A DNA stretch of 64,000 nt from Antedon mediterranea (taxonomy: Eukaryota > Echinodermata > Crinoidea > Comatulida > Antedonidae), in NCBI RefSeq assembly GCF_964355755.1, contig NC_092672.1, positions 11,406,501 through 11,470,500 of the forward strand, in the 5' to 3' direction. The stretch's first letter is position 1. The number at the start of each line of letters is the position of its first letter. Shown here piece by piece: positions 13,636 through 27,316 of this stretch. The notes below the pieces were generated by a model. It did no database searches. It was given only the letters and a program-made list of their open reading frames with translations, and was not told where the DNA came from. A program made the translations under genes and the position numbers.

Positions 13636-13985
13636 CTATTGTATTTTATAGTGCTGGCTCACTGTTTACCCCTGTAAAACGAAAGAGGAGAAATATGTGT
13701 TGCAACACTACTGTCAACACCTTTTCAGGGACATCCTTATTAAAGGGACACTGTGTTGGGTCTTGAAGTTTCTTCCAGCGATTCTACTGTATGTATTCAA
13801 AAAAGCTAAATACATAAATAAGCTTGGTCTATTTAATTACAAGTTCGCTGGTCTGCCTTCCACAAAATCTGAAAGAAACCTTACGACATGTTTGTTACCC
13901 TTAAATCCAACGTTAAACTCATATTCCAAAAATATGTTTAGCTGATTTGCGTAGCAAGAACGACATCATCATATCAGAGTAAGCA
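13636..13985. other. No gene seen
   Basis: A short open frame (13697-13945) begins here but lacks an ATG in good context and any domain; treated as chance. Confidence 0.4.
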
Positions 13986-14838
13986 TACCGTATATTTCGG
14001 TGTATAAGTCGCACTTTTGACACGCAAATTTGACCTCTAAATTAAGGGTGCGTCTTATACACCGAACATAAATGCCTCACCACACAGATTGTACATAGGC
14101 CTAGGCTATCGTCACCTCGTTTTCTAGGCCTGAGTAGGCTAGGCCTAGCTACAGTAACTAACTAACGTAACGGCAACCTGCTTCTGCCTAGGCCTAGTTT
14201 TCAAGTCATTTTAGCATGATGTTATACTAAATATGATGAAAAGATTTGTTCATTATAGCGCTCCGATAAAATATCATTTGTAAACGTTTACGTCGTACGA
14301 TTGGAATAGTATTTATTTATACAGTAGTTATACGCACGATCGCCGTACCCCAAGCGCAAGCCCTTCTTTTGGTGGCACATGGTGTACGGTATTCGACTAG
14401 TATATTCTCCAGGTGATTATAGCATGGACCTAGCGTACACACTTCTCGGATACATAGATACTGATCGAATACGATTGTCCGTGAAAATGTGCGCCCTCTC
14501 GAAATGATCGAGCGAGGCTAGCCCACACACGTGCGTGTTACACACACGGTCATGCACTCGATGTTGCGGCGAAACTCATGAATAACAAGTTAGAAAGAAC
14601 TTGTTGAGGCTGGGCGCGGCCGAGCCTAGGTAAGAAAAAACCTAAATAAAGGACGCCGTTGTAGATATAACAAAATATAGTATTACAATAATATTGATTA
14701 CAATTTAAAAAAAACATTGTTTTGATGAAATATAAGGTGCGTCTTATACATCGACGATATAGAAAATACCGATATTTTACTCTCAGTTGGGGGTGCGTCT
14801 TATACTCAGGTGCGACTTATACACCGAAATATACGGTA
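13986..14838. mobile_element. TIR DNA element, copy 2, inverted relative to copy 1 (853 bp)
   Basis: It has the same termini as 2614-3359 (TACCGTATATTTCGGTG ... CACCGAAATATACGGTA) with the interior in reverse-complement order. It carries about 100 bp more near its right end (about 14725-14815), where GTGCGTCTTATAC words repeat. It has no coding potential. Confidence 0.8.
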
Positions 14839-16907
14839 ATACACTACAGAATATAAAACATTTGTAATCACTTTGAAAATTCTGTACAACCATCTATTTC
14901 ATATATTAAACTTACATATTTGTTCAAACATTTGTAAATTTTAAATTGATTGATGCTTTTTTGCAATCCTGAACATTGATTGATTGTCAAAGATTTGTAA
15001 ATTTATTTACTATACCAGATTGTGTTTCAATTTTTTAAATTTGTTGTTTTGTCATATTGGTTATACTGTTTTATAATGTTGACATCATTAATATTTTGAA
15101 GAATGAAACTTAATGTATTTTAAAGGAGACTTGAATTAAAATTCTGCATGTATTTTAATCTTGATATGACGGCATCAAGCACTCAAGTTTAGTTGATTAT
15201 CCTTGTTTAAATCCATGTGGATTATTGCTCATTCCAGCCTAACCAGTTTAAAGGAAATCATTCTCTCGTTAGCCACATTCAATGTAGTATTCAGCCAATT
15301 GCAATATGGTGCAAATTAACTATAACTTAGTAGAATGTAAGTATATCAATGTATATATAAATCAATAGAGGAACAAATATAAAAATCTAAATTAGTAAAA
15401 CAGCCAAAAAAATTATTTGCAACACTAACACTTCCTCAGTGCGAATGTATATATATAAACATCACAGGCACAGAATAAATTTTAAACCACCTGGTGATAT
15501 ACTGAAATTTAATTAATTAATTTGAAAAAAAAAGATGAGGAAATCTGTGAGATTGAGAAAAGTCACCCCAACTGAAATTCGAACCCGAACCTTCTAAATA
15601 TAATATGTATCAAAATTAAAATTCTGAATATTTATTTATATTTCAGATAAACAACATAAGATGAAAACAAAATTGTTATAAGCAAAATTACTAACTAGTA
15701 CTTAGTAACTGAAACAGTACAGTACTGTATATTTATTATTCAATCTGGTTCAACCCAAATCAAATTCACTGGCATTAGTTTATCAATATATTTATTTGCT
15801 GTGTTGTGAAATTGCAGTAGTCATAAAAATACAAATGCCAGTAAAACTTTGTCAGATTCATTAATCATTTCTGTGACTAAAATATCTCTCACTTCAAGTC
15901 TTTATCCAACAGAAACAACCTTCCCAATTTCTTACAGAGATAAGATTAGGTACTGAAATCGTAAACTATATTTAGGAAAGAACAATTACAGAGAAATCAG
16001 AGTGTGTTTGTGATATTGAGCAAAAGTATGGAGAGATTTAGACTGAGAATACCAATTTATCATAACTAAAATATTTCATCTACTATCTATAAGTGGTTAT
16101 ATGATTATTGGGAGATGCAAGTTGTGTATGCAGTAAAATAACATCATATTACAACCAGTTATCAACTAGTTTTCCTAAAATATCTTAATAAAATAATATA
16201 TTACTGTTTCTTATTCTCCTTCAATTATAATAGCGTCTGTTTTTGGTTGGTTTAATACACAATGTTTGGAAAGGGTTTATCACAAACATCATGTTATCAT
16301 TATGGTTGGACCATTTTCTTTATAATTCCTTTCCGATAATTGGTGAAGAATCTGTTATAAGCAAGACAAACTTATAAAACTTAGAATACATAAATGAAAT
16401 TTCTCACTGCACATTTGTAAAATGTTTACAAGATAGATGTATGACGTATATGTGTATAAATTCCATTTGAAATTGGGTGATTACACTTGACTGCGGAAAT
16501 CCACTATTATACTAATTTGTTTTGATCGCTTCGAGCTGGTTTCTTTTCATCCCCTCTATGAATATATTTGTAGTGATAATCATCACATGACCGTTTATTT
16601 AAAATTGGTGGGTCTATAAAAACAATAATTTAGATTGGTATTTAATTATTACCATCAAATATAATATTATTAACAATTTAAAAATAAAACTGCGAAAAGA
16701 AAATTCCAATTGTGTTGTAGTTGCCTGGTGCTTCATGAAAACCTGAGCTGGCCTCTGGAAGAGCTGTCCCCTCCCCCACAAACTCCCCCACCACCTCCTC
16801 CTCTTCAGTTGGGGAGGATTGACCATGGTCCTTATAAAAATTAAACAATTCCCTACTGAGTCCAGTCAGTACTTTCATATAGTGTAACATTGTGTGTAAA
16901 GTGTAAA
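14839..16907. other. No gene seen
   Basis: AT-rich. A CT-rich patch (CCCCTCCCCCACAAACTCCC) lies at about 16768-16808. Confidence 0.5.
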
Positions 16908-17004
16908 GCAAATTTTCCACTAGGCGAATTTGTCTGCACAAATCGAAAGTGCCAGCTGACACTTTCGATTTGCGCAGACAAATTCGCCGAGTGGAAATCG
17001 GCTT
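16908..17004. repeat. Near-perfect hairpin (short palindromic MITE)
   Basis: The arms TTTCCACTAGGCGAATTTGT onward and its mirror ending AATTCGCCGAGTGGAAA pair over about 40 bp, with only about three mismatches and a central CAGCTG. Weaker pairing extends the stem to about 95 bp overall (AAGC ... GCTT). Confidence 0.8.
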
Positions 17005-18062
17005 AATATATATTAAATACAATAGCTAGAGGTGAAGTATTTTTATTTTAGTTTAGTATATCGGTAGGTACACTCATTCCATTGCAAAGCAAAATAGCAC
17101 TGCAAAATTTAAACTTGTATGCTAAATCTAAAGTTTTACTAATAAATTCAGTGCCCAATTTGTTGTTTGTGTAATACCAAGGGAACACATATCTATTGGC
17201 AAAAAACAGCTATTTCATGGAAACTGCCTGTAAAGTAGCTAACATTGAGAATATATCAACAGAAAGGCATATTATGAACAATATTTTGAATGTCAACATC
17301 CTCTCCACAGTCCATTTGAACTTATACAATCATTGCCATTTTTGACTTTTAACTTTACCATAATTCAACAACGTTTATCCATCACTTTAATCGGTTATTT
17401 GCATTTGTCAATTTAAATTTTCATCTTATATAAAATTTCGTATTTTTTATATAAATAAATTTATGTTATTATGTAACATTGTCTGCTTTAATAATCGTTT
17501 TACTTCGGTGTCTGTTTTAAGTTTATTTTGAGGATAACCATACTGAACAAGATTTTAGAAATGAGTACTTTTTTATATAATTTTGCCATTTAGTTGTAAT
17601 CTAATTGAATGACAATTTTACTAGTAGATTTTCCACTTTGCATTAGCTTTCAATCTTTCAGCACTCTATATCAACCACATAATATAAAGAAGACAATTTA
17701 ACATCATCATGAAATGAGGGCAGTAAATAATAAGTTTCTTTTTTTTTTTAAGAAAAAAATCAAAAAAATCACTAATTTTGTTTTTCAATTGTAAGTTCCA
17801 AATTTATTCACTCATTTAAGTCTGAATTTTGAAAACTGTTCTCCCTTTTAACAATGATATAATTTGCGAAGTTCGTTTACTACATGGTATCTTTTTTAGG
17901 AGTATTTCTCCATTTTCCTAGTAAGGCAGGCGATGACCTGGAGTTTGTGACATTCTTTGTACAATATTAAAATTTATTGATTAAAGAATGAATATACCTA
18001 TATATTATCGGATATTTGATGAATATCAACTAATAAAAAACACCTTTTTCTCTCAAAAGTTC

Positions 18063-18083
18063 CATATATATATATATATATAT
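18063..18083. repeat. TA dinucleotide microsatellite
   Basis: About ten uninterrupted TA repeats. Confidence 0.9.
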
Positions 18084-19309
18084 TTTAACTTTAGTATAAG
18101 TTGTGCCGACACATTCACATCAATTGATGTTGAGTAAAGTACTGTTTACCACTAGGAAAACTTTATTTGCACAAATTTTAAAAGCGTTGATTTATGTACA
18201 AGCATACTCAGTTTTCCATCTACTTTTTATTTTACTCAAAGTCAGACAGTTTTGATTTAAAACATTTTTATAGTGTTAAAATCAAATTCTGATTTATAAA
18301 CAAAATGAATCTATTTTTCAATGAAAGATCATCTAGTGTATATTCAATGCGTCAGGCTTTGAACACAGTTTTGCAGTGTGCCAAAAAAATCGCCTAGTAA
18401 AATACTGGCTTTAGTCAGACTTACATTCTCTTTAGTTTCTCTCACTTTCATACAAATGTGATGTATGGGTATCAATTTCCTATGATAAATATTCCATTTA
18501 TGTAGACAGCACTGCTAAAGAGGTGTTTGACCCCTTATGTATATCTGTGTAATGAAAAATTATATTCATGTGTGTATCTTTTCTAGCTATGTACAAATCT
18601 ATGATGTTGAGAAATTTTGTAATTACTAAACATTGTTAAGTGTCAACCCCTGAGCAAAAAAAAGATTAAATGTTTGGTTTTTTTAAGTCACTGTAAAAAA
18701 ACAGTCATCGGAATAATTATGGTCAAATCAACATTAAATCCACACCACAAAAACTATGATTCAATGTCTTCAACTACAATAGAGGTGTCAACACTGCAAA
18801 CGCAATCAAAGGCATCACAACTAATGTGTGTTTTGGCCAATTAAAGTACACCATTTTGCAGAATACATTAATTATAAACTATATGATACAAATGCATTAA
18901 TACCATTAATATGTTAAAATTATAGCAATTTTGTGTATGTAAAAATGCTGAAAATGTTCTAATTCTTCACAATTCTTTACAAAAGACTTCTTAAATTAAT
19001 TATGCAAAACAAATTGAGTAGGCCTACACTTGACAAGTTTCACCAAAAGTAATTTTATATTAAATTTTGATCAATCTAATTGACTAAATAATCAAATAAT
19101 GAATTGCAATAATTAACACAGTTATTTTGAGCATTACTTAAATTTTAGGTGTGTTTTAAGTATTTTCCTAAAGACATTATATGCATGCTTCATACTCTGT
19201 ACAGATAAAGTTACACAATTTGAATAAGACTGTACATAATTGTGGATATCTTCTCCTACTTTAACATGGTTATAAATTCACTGAAAAATGATGAGAATTG
19301 TGTGTAACC

Positions 19310-19460
19310 TGATCTCCCATGAGATGGCAACGGGAATGAATGTTTGATTTTCGTTACAGCATAATTGGTCATCTGCACGGTTTTGTCCCGCTTAATATTG
19401 CGTGACTCAGCTCTTATTCTTATTTATCATTTTTATTGGCCTCTCTATGATTTGGTCATT
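19310..19460. other. CG-containing unique segment with an AP-1/Maf-like site
   Basis: GCGTGACTCAGC at about 19399 matches the TGACTCA core of AP-1/Maf sites within a small non-repetitive stretch (GAGATGGCAACGGGAATG, GCACGGTTTTGTCCCGC). A regulatory role is only suggested. Confidence 0.2.
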
Positions 19461-21298
19461 TGTACATTATTATCTCCTTGCCTTTAATTAACCAGCTAGT
19501 TATTTTCGATTGTATTGTTGCAGAAAAAAAAAATCTAAAAAACCTTGGACTCTAATGATTAGTTTGCGTATATTGATTATGAATTAGACAATAGACAATT
19601 TTCTGTAATCAAAAAGATGAAATGTGAATAATGGATGCTTATGAGTTGAAAGGAGAGAACATTTTCATGAGTTCAACGAGACGAAATTGAGTTTTATAGG
19701 ACAGTCAGACTTTCATTATTTGTTTTATAACACACCTACTGGCTAGACAAAGGTTGATCATTAAAAATAAAATTTAGGCTAAATAGTAGCTTGAAAGTTT
19801 GCACTTGCTAATGTTGAGCATTGACAACCTAGCCACTTGCAGTTCAAATTTTAACGCAGTCAAATTAAAGTTGCCAAGTGGAGAAAGAAGTTTTATTTAC
19901 ATTGTGAAATGTTCATAATGGTACGAAACGTTTAATATATATGTACTGTAACACACATAATTCATACTAACAAACCCTTGCTATACAACTTTAGTTTAAT
20001 ATGAAAACTATCAGGACAGTGATTAGGTTTCCTGCTGACAATCCTTCTCAATGAACCTAAAAATAAATAGTTCGATAAAATTTTCCCATTTTACTTGTTT
20101 ATCCTAGCATTTAAGCAATAATAAGCTAAATGCTCATTTCAGGTCATTATTCAACGGATCATAACATTCCAAATGCTATCCGTATGTTCTATTTTTTAGT
20201 GGATCCACATTCAAGAGGATTTACTATCGACAATCATTTCCTAAACTTATTATAGGAGCATTAGATATGATCATAATCCAGGATTTCTGATTTTTACATT
20301 ACATTTGGCGTAAACAAAATTTGGATTTAGCACAGTTCAATGACTTGTCAAAGTAATGATAAACCAAATATTAAATTAGTATTTGTTATTTTTATTCAAT
20401 TAGTTATAATTGTCACCAATAAGGCCATATTGTATTTATAAGCAAAAAAAAAAGAAAAAAAAAGTGTAATAAAAAACAAGACATATAATTAGTATTTTTA
20501 TAAATGATAAAGACATAAATATAATTAAAATGTGAAAAAAAATTAAGGCCATTATCTCTATAATCCAAAAAAAAGGATGTTTTGTACATTTGCTCGTGTT
20601 TATTTAAACGACAGGAATAATATATTCAATGACAGTTTTTAATGAATGATAAACACATGGAATTATGTAACATTCCTAACTTTTTTTTGCAATTTTTTTT
20701 TCCTGAGAGGTCTGTAAACACTAACAATATAAAAATACATGGCATACAGTATTATAACTTAATAAAAATACTAAATGTAATAGAATCATTTTTTTGTCAG
20801 AGTTATTATAAAATGCTGATTATAAGGTGAACTCTTTTAATTATTATTTTAACAACATTTGTTGAAAGATAAGAAGCATGGTAAATTATACAAAATTATT
20901 ACAAAATAGAGACAATGTTGAACATATGATAGCTGCTATTAGATCAGTTTGATTCTCATAAATGTTAAAAGTCTCTCTTTCACAGAACAAAGTGAATTCT
21001 CATCAGCTGCAGTATTCTGAGGGACTTTTATTTTGATCTTTGTAATTAACTGTCTTTTAGAGATGTCAGCTTTGCAAATTTTTGATCTTTCAACATTGAT
21101 TTATACTGTTTTGTAGAAGTAAACTACATACTTGTATATCTGACATGGATTATTTGCATATTTGCATTGAAACTTTAAATGAGATGTAAGGTGACACAAC
21201 ATGCCATTACATACATTCTATTAATTTCATTAAGATTTATAGTATTAAAATTAAAAAAAAAAGTATCATCTTCAAATAAATTAAATATGATTTCATAT

Positions 21299-21437
21299 AG
21301 TACAGCCCCTCCTTAGAGACACCTATTAACTTTCTTGTGAAAGTGGGTACGTTTAACACTATGGTCAACCTCTATTTAGGGGACACAACCTATTAAAAAG
21401 ACAGCTGGGTCCTGATATGGTTTATGATATGGAAGTT
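21299..21437. mobile_element. Possible short inverted-repeat element
   Basis: GTACAGCCCCTCCTTAGAGA at the left and GGAAGTTCTACTGTG at the right are weakly inverted. The middle has CAACCTCTATTTAGGGGACA. The general pattern (GTAGAACCTC ... GGACAC) is one I associate with common invertebrate MITEs. The ends are eroded. Confidence 0.3.
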
Positions 21438-22512
21438 CTACTGTGTAATTTCATTAAATACTTTATTCATGGAATGCCCACTTTTTATATTCTGAGTTTT
21501 TCATAATAATTTCTTTAATTACAAATTTCATGATGTCAACTTTTAAATTATGTATTAATTAGGCATATAGAGATTGACGTGTACAAATTATGTTTACATT
21601 TCACAAAACAATGAAGTATTGTACAGAGCAACTGTGAATGAGAGTGATGGAGGGGGACTCAATTGTAGTTTTGTCAGCCTAGCAAGACCTACGTTATACG
21701 TATGTAAAACCATTATTCTTGCATTATATGGGTAGTGAAGGTAGCATTTGGAGAAAGACTGTTCTTATAAATATACTAAAAATTGGGTTAGTAAAAGCCA
21801 TAACATGTGAGAATGCATCTCTTTAATCCTCTTCCATGCAAGATTATCTCGTTCGATGATGGATCAAAATCTAATCACACCAAGATGGAAAAATAATCCG
21901 CAGCATCTAAAAGTTTAGTGCATGAAGATGATTTGAGACGGACAACGGAAAATGAGCAGACTAGAAAATGTTATAAGAGAGACAGACTATAGACAGTCGG
22001 CAAAGATTAAAATTTTTTGATGAAGATTCTCTCGATAGTAATGTCATACTGCATATAATTATACAATAATAAAATATCTATGGTATATTCTATTGCTATT
22101 TGAACTCATTCAACAAAATAGTTTATGTGAACATTTTTAATAAGTAGAATTGAATATTTTTCATAAAAGTGATGGAAAATTAGGCCTACTTTTCGCATCA
22201 GATACTTGCCAATTATTACATAATTACAGGTAATACTTTGCCATACTTTCTAATGGTTTATTAATAAGGGTTAAGAATTGGCACTGTTTTAGTTGTGATA
22301 AAGTGGTTAGTACTTGAACAGATTTGAACCCTGAGAAGATTAGTATACAAAATATTTGAATAGAGAAAAATTTTGTTTATTCTATAACACACCTACTGTT
22401 CTAAAGTAATAAATATTGTATCTAGTTAACTCAGCGGTTCCATCCTGAACCAAGTTTTGAAGACCAGTCCATTACCTTGATTTACCTTGATTTACCTTTC
22501 TCTCTTGGACAT

Positions 22513-22800
22513 CTAAAGCAATGCTTGTGTGTCCCTCCGGTATATTCTATTATATGTTCTATCATATGGGGTAAACTTGAGTGGGTGGTGTTTCCAAAAC
22601 TTTTCTAGTCGGTTTTTAAATTGATTAACATTTGCAGCTTCTATTACGGTACATCCTGATGCAAGTTGTTCCATGTGTCGATAACAGAGTTGGTAAAATA
22701 TCATTAAATGAGTACGAGGTTGACTAATTTTCAAAGAGTGTCCTCTGGTTCTAGATTTAGTGCTTAACCTAAAAAAATCCTCATTATTACATTTAGTAAA
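22513..22800 (-). pseudogene. Relic of a non-LTR reverse transcriptase C-terminus
   Basis: The minus strand reads a C-terminal block with the order STKSRTRGHSLKISQPR, then a divergent segment, then a conserved-looking Phe-Lys-Asn-Arg-Leu-Glu-Lys-Phe-Trp, and a TAG at 22513-22515. TRGH-x-LK followed about 40 residues later by FKNRLxKxW is typical of the extreme C-terminus of many non-LTR reverse transcriptases in invertebrates. The frame is open for about 95 codons. The catalytic domains are absent, so this is a 5'-truncated copy. A short GGTAAATCAA-like repeat follows at 22470-22500 and could be its 3' tail. It is a different family from the element at the right edge of the window. Confidence 0.65.
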
Positions 22801-24599
22801 ACCGTAGAAAAAAAATGTTTCCGTTCATATAGTGGCCAAGGAGTAGAGCTGTTGTAGACAACATACTCTACAGGTTGGTTTTCAATTGTGCATCACATAC
22901 AATCTCAAAATGTTTGCAGAAACCTGAATGTGCAATTTATCTGTAAAGGTGAGCATGGATCCAATGAAATAAAGCTGTGTATTATAAATAAATGTAATGC
23001 AATTTAATATATTTAAATGCTAATGATAGAATAGAAAAGATTAAGGTTAAGTGTTTTTTTTTTAGCATCACAAAAAAATCTCTGGTTGCAAAGTAAGCAA
23101 CATTTTCATTCTCCCTTTACGGGAAAAAAACACCCAACGTATTTTCTTATTTTAAGTTATTGCCAACATTTGTCTGGATATGCTCTGTTAGTAGATGGAT
23201 TTTTAAATCCTAAAGCTATTTCAATTTCAGCTTATGGAATGTTAGCAATATCTTAAAATGAGTACACACATGGTGTACATTCTTAAGTATTCAAAAGAAT
23301 CTGTGCATATAGATTGGCAACAAAGGATTGACCATATATAACCATGTATAATTCCATGCCCGAATATATTCCCACTCCCTAATTTATGCTAAATTTGTAC
23401 ACAAGACTTTGGTTTAAAATGTTATTGTCATTCCAATCTGAGTATATGTTCCTAAATTAAATTTGTTTTTCACTGGAATTAATTCTATTAATTATTAAAC
23501 TTACTGCGTCTAATTTTAACTATGCACATTCATTCACGTAAAACATTTCCACTACACATTTTCAGTTTGACTTCATGTCTGAGTGCCGATATGCATGACT
23601 GCTCATGAATCCACTCAAACACATTTATTTATATTTAAAAAAAAATAAATATAAACTTGAAAAAAAAAAGTATTAATTTTGCTATAGCATTAAAATACTA
23701 GACTTTTTTTGTAGAAAGGAATTTATCTAATGAATATATGAAAAGAAACTAATGCTTTAAATTCCCGCAAACAGATTAACCTAGTGGTCTAATAACTTAA
23801 ACTAAATTTTACTAAGAATATAAGTTAAATATGTTATTCTTCATATTGTAAATGTTGTACAGTTCATCTTAACCTCGCCTCCTTAATCTAATTTTCTCCA
23901 TTATTTTTTCCTCATTTCCTCAGTGATGAACTTGCCCTTGATATTGAGAAAGTGAGAATGAAAATCGTTAACATACCAGCGTACACATAAAATGTAAAAA
24001 TGCATATCGTACCCAATATATGAGACACTAAGCTACCGAATGGTAATGAAACAAAATTGAAAAGCTTTTACCAAATTAGAGATATGTCTCAATGTTATTT
24101 GTTTATAAAAATTAAAGATCGTTGGCAATATTTTGAATGCATTTTGAGTACATGAGAGTGAAGGAGATAAAAAGAGTCATATATAATATCTCTACATTGT
24201 AAATAAAATAATATAGAAATGTTTTACGTAATGCAATTGTTGAAGCTCTTTAATTGATTGTCGTATTTTATGGCAAATGTATTTGTTATTCTATATTGAA
24301 TTGTGCTATATGTTTTATATATAATGGATATCTATAAATATTTTGAGATCATTTTCTTAGGATAGATTGTTTAGAAATACAAATAATACAGTATCCTACT
24401 AAAAATAATGTTCCATTTTAATAAGATACATTTCAATGTATTCGAAATTTGTAATTGTAGATGTATTTTTATTTTCTTATATAGTAGTCTTGTTTTCATT
24501 CTGTGCAGATTTGTTATAATGAATACTCAAATTTGATCTGTATACAAATTTCAGAGAAAAAGAGAAACAAAGTCTATGAAAAAATAAGTTAATTAGAAA
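22801..24599. other. No gene seen
   Basis: AT-rich DNA without recognisable elements. Confidence 0.5.
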
Positions 24600-25470
24600 C
24601 TTTCACAAGGAAGGGGTTATACAGTGAGGGAAGGAATAATGAAGTTAAAGTGAAGAACAATTCTCATATATGAAAGAAAATGGAAGGGGATGCATTCATT
24701 AGAAGAAGATATAATAAAGGAGATAAGGGTGCAATAAAGAAAGAAGGGGAAATGTATTTAAAAGAAGAAAGAATACATTCAAGGTGAAGAAAATATATTA
24801 ATGAAGAGGAGAGTACTTTCAAGGAAAGAAGGGTACATTAGAGGAGAATGAGGGGAGAGAACATTGAAGAAGAGAAAATACATTTAAGGAGAAAAGAGTA
24901 CATTGAAGTAGAGAGAATACATTAAAGGAGATGAAAATACATTAAAGGAAAGAAGGATTTATTAAAGGAGAGGAGAGTACATTGAAAGAAAGAAGGATAC
25001 ATGGAAAGAGAGGAGAGTACATTGAAGAAGAGAAGAATACATGAAAAAAAAAGGAGAGTACATTGAAGGAGAGAAGGCTACATGAAAAGAGAGGGCCCGG
25101 GAGTACATTGACGGAGAGAAGGATACATTAAAAAAGAGGAGAGTATATTGAAAGAAAGAAGGGTACATTAAAAGAGAGGAGAGTACATTGATGGAGAGAG
25201 AATACATTAAAGAAGAGGAGAGTATATTGAAAGAAAGAAGGGTTCATTAAAAGAGAGGAGAGTACATTGACGGAGAGAGAATATATTAAAGAAGCGGAGA
25301 GTATATTGAAAGAAAGAAGGGTACATTAAAAGAGAGGAGAGCACATTGACAGAGAGAGAATAAGGGAGAAGGGAATATATTATTGGAGAGGAGGGGAGTA
25401 CTTTAAAGAAGAGGGGAGTACATTAAAGAGAGTGGGAATACATTAGAGGAGAGAGTACATCAGAGGGCAG
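24600..25470. repeat. Polypurine minisatellite
   Basis: The plus strand is almost entirely A and G, broken by periodic TACATT words, in units such as GAGGAGAGTACATTGAAGGA. At 25140-25380 a 79-bp higher-order period is visible (GAGAGTATATTGAAAGAAAG at about 25140, 25219 and 25298). One GGGCCC interrupts at about 25095. Confidence 0.85.
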
Positions 25471-27074
25471 AGAATATCCTACATACACAACTTTTATTGT
25501 AGTTTTTGTTTGTATCTGTTCAAGGTGAAGTTCATGCATAAGTGAAGTATGAACTATTCTACTATGTATAGCACACTTAATGTACATAATGTTAATTTGA
25601 AACATAACTCAATTTCCTTGTCATTTATCATTTTGTCTGTTTTTATTATAGAAATAAATGTCAGGAACACATCCATTTTACCTATTCTTAATATATTTGG
25701 AAACCTATAACTTATGTATTGGTAAATGAACTGCATCAATCAATTGGCTGTATAGTTTGTTTGTTTTTTTGGTTAAAAGTGCAATTTAGTTATTCAGCAC
25801 TTGTCATGTTGTTATAGTTGACACTCTCAGGGCTTAATAAAATTTTCTCCCTCAAGCCCATGGGCTTGTAAGGTATACCGTAATGTGTTGTTATGTCCCA
25901 TTCATGAATAAAATTTAAGTAAATAACATGAAACAAACTCTATATGCCTACAAATGATTCTTTCAGTAATTATAACTTTCAAAATCCCATCAGGCATGGA
26001 GAAGATGTTTACCAGAAATAATATCTATACTAAAAAATAGGATAATCGCATAACCTATGTTGATTGTCAAGCTTTTTTTTAAACAATTTTATTTTTATTT
26101 CTGCCATTGATCACATTCAATAGAGCATTCACCTTGCATTTCTTCCATTTTCTTCTGTATCTTCTTGCTTAGAAAATCATCTTCAGAAAGTTTTTCCTTT
26201 TAATAATTATGATGTACCGTATAATACTATAGTGCACAAAATAGACACAATTTCAAACGTAAATATTTAAAAAAAAATTGTTCTAGATTATAAATCATCC
26301 ACATTTTAATTTGTTTTTAAATCAATGGACCATAAGACAAGAACTAGTACATTCTTATTAACAGGCATCTGGTAAACTTTAATATTTTTCTATGTCAACA
26401 TAATTTAGAAAGTATAATATACAGTGGTGTTTTTTCTTCAATTACAAACAAAAATGAAATTGCCAGGCCTTGAATATTACGACCCACATCTTGACATCAA
26501 CACACTCAATGCTAATTTTGTAATTGACTCATAACAATTTTAAGATATAATAAAACAATAAAACAAAATCAATCCTTTTATGTGGCGTCTTCACAATCCT
26601 GGCAATAAATCATATTTCAGAAGGGAAAGGCTCATTAAATCTTAAACACTTTTATTTCTTCCCAGATTTGAGGTGATGATTGCAGGTTTGAAAATTTATT
26701 TGAAATTTTTAACAAGCTGAAACAAATATGATATACGAGCAGTGTTTGCTCAATCTCAGCTGTTGTTTACGTGGACTGTTGCTGAAATTGTTAGATTGCT
26801 TTCCAATATATGCTAAAACGAGAAATTATATACCGTATTTGAATGTAAAGAAGATGGATGATAAACATTCATACAGTAGAACATTTTTGTTATTTAAATT
26901 TTGCGATTTAAAGAGAATAAAAGTGATTTGGGAACCTAATGATCTGTTAAGTAAAACATTTATTGTCCTATTTGATAAATTCAATTAAAATTTACAATAA
27001 TGTAATTGATTTCTGAAGAATAATTAATTAATAATTTAAAAATATCAACATACACAGCGAATGTATGGTCATCA
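25471..27074. other. No gene seen
   Basis: AT-rich; an open frame of 86 codons at 26728-26988 has no recognisable domain. Confidence 0.4.
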
Positions 27075-27316
27075 TTTTTTTTTTTTTTTTTTTTTTTACC
27101 ACCATATTTAAAGAGGGCGATCCATCCAGCAATTGCTGATCATTAGGGACCTCAGAGGTTCACAAGACAAACATATATACAAGATGCTCTACATAAACAA
27201 AGTCTTATTACAAGTCTTTGGGAGTGGAGTTATCCTGACATGTGACGGGACTTGAACCCAGGACCCTTGGAGTGGTAGCCAAGCATCATAACCACCAAGC
27301 CACAACTCAACTCAAT
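27075..27316 (-). mobile_element. tRNA-derived SINE, second family, copy 2
   Basis: On the minus strand it starts GTTGTGGCTTGGTGGTTATG (A box TGGCTTGGTGG), then GGGTTCAAGTCCCG (B box). The body is shared with the 53482 copy (GTAGAGCATCTTGTATATAT) and the poly(A) tail appears as the T-run at 27075-27097. Its A box is better preserved than that of the other copy. Confidence 0.8.

Larger units (their letters stand above)
17005..21298. other. No gene seen
   Basis: Long AT-rich unique-looking DNA containing only the TA microsatellite at 18063, the segment noted at 19310, and A-rich runs at 20445-20465. Confidence 0.5.

Noticed and set aside
16678-17022. Minus-strand open frame of 114 codons
   Set aside because: It runs through the palindromic hairpin and a CT-rich patch; no domain.
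24962-25207. Minus-strand open frame in the polypurine region
   Set aside because: Shadow of the minisatellite.
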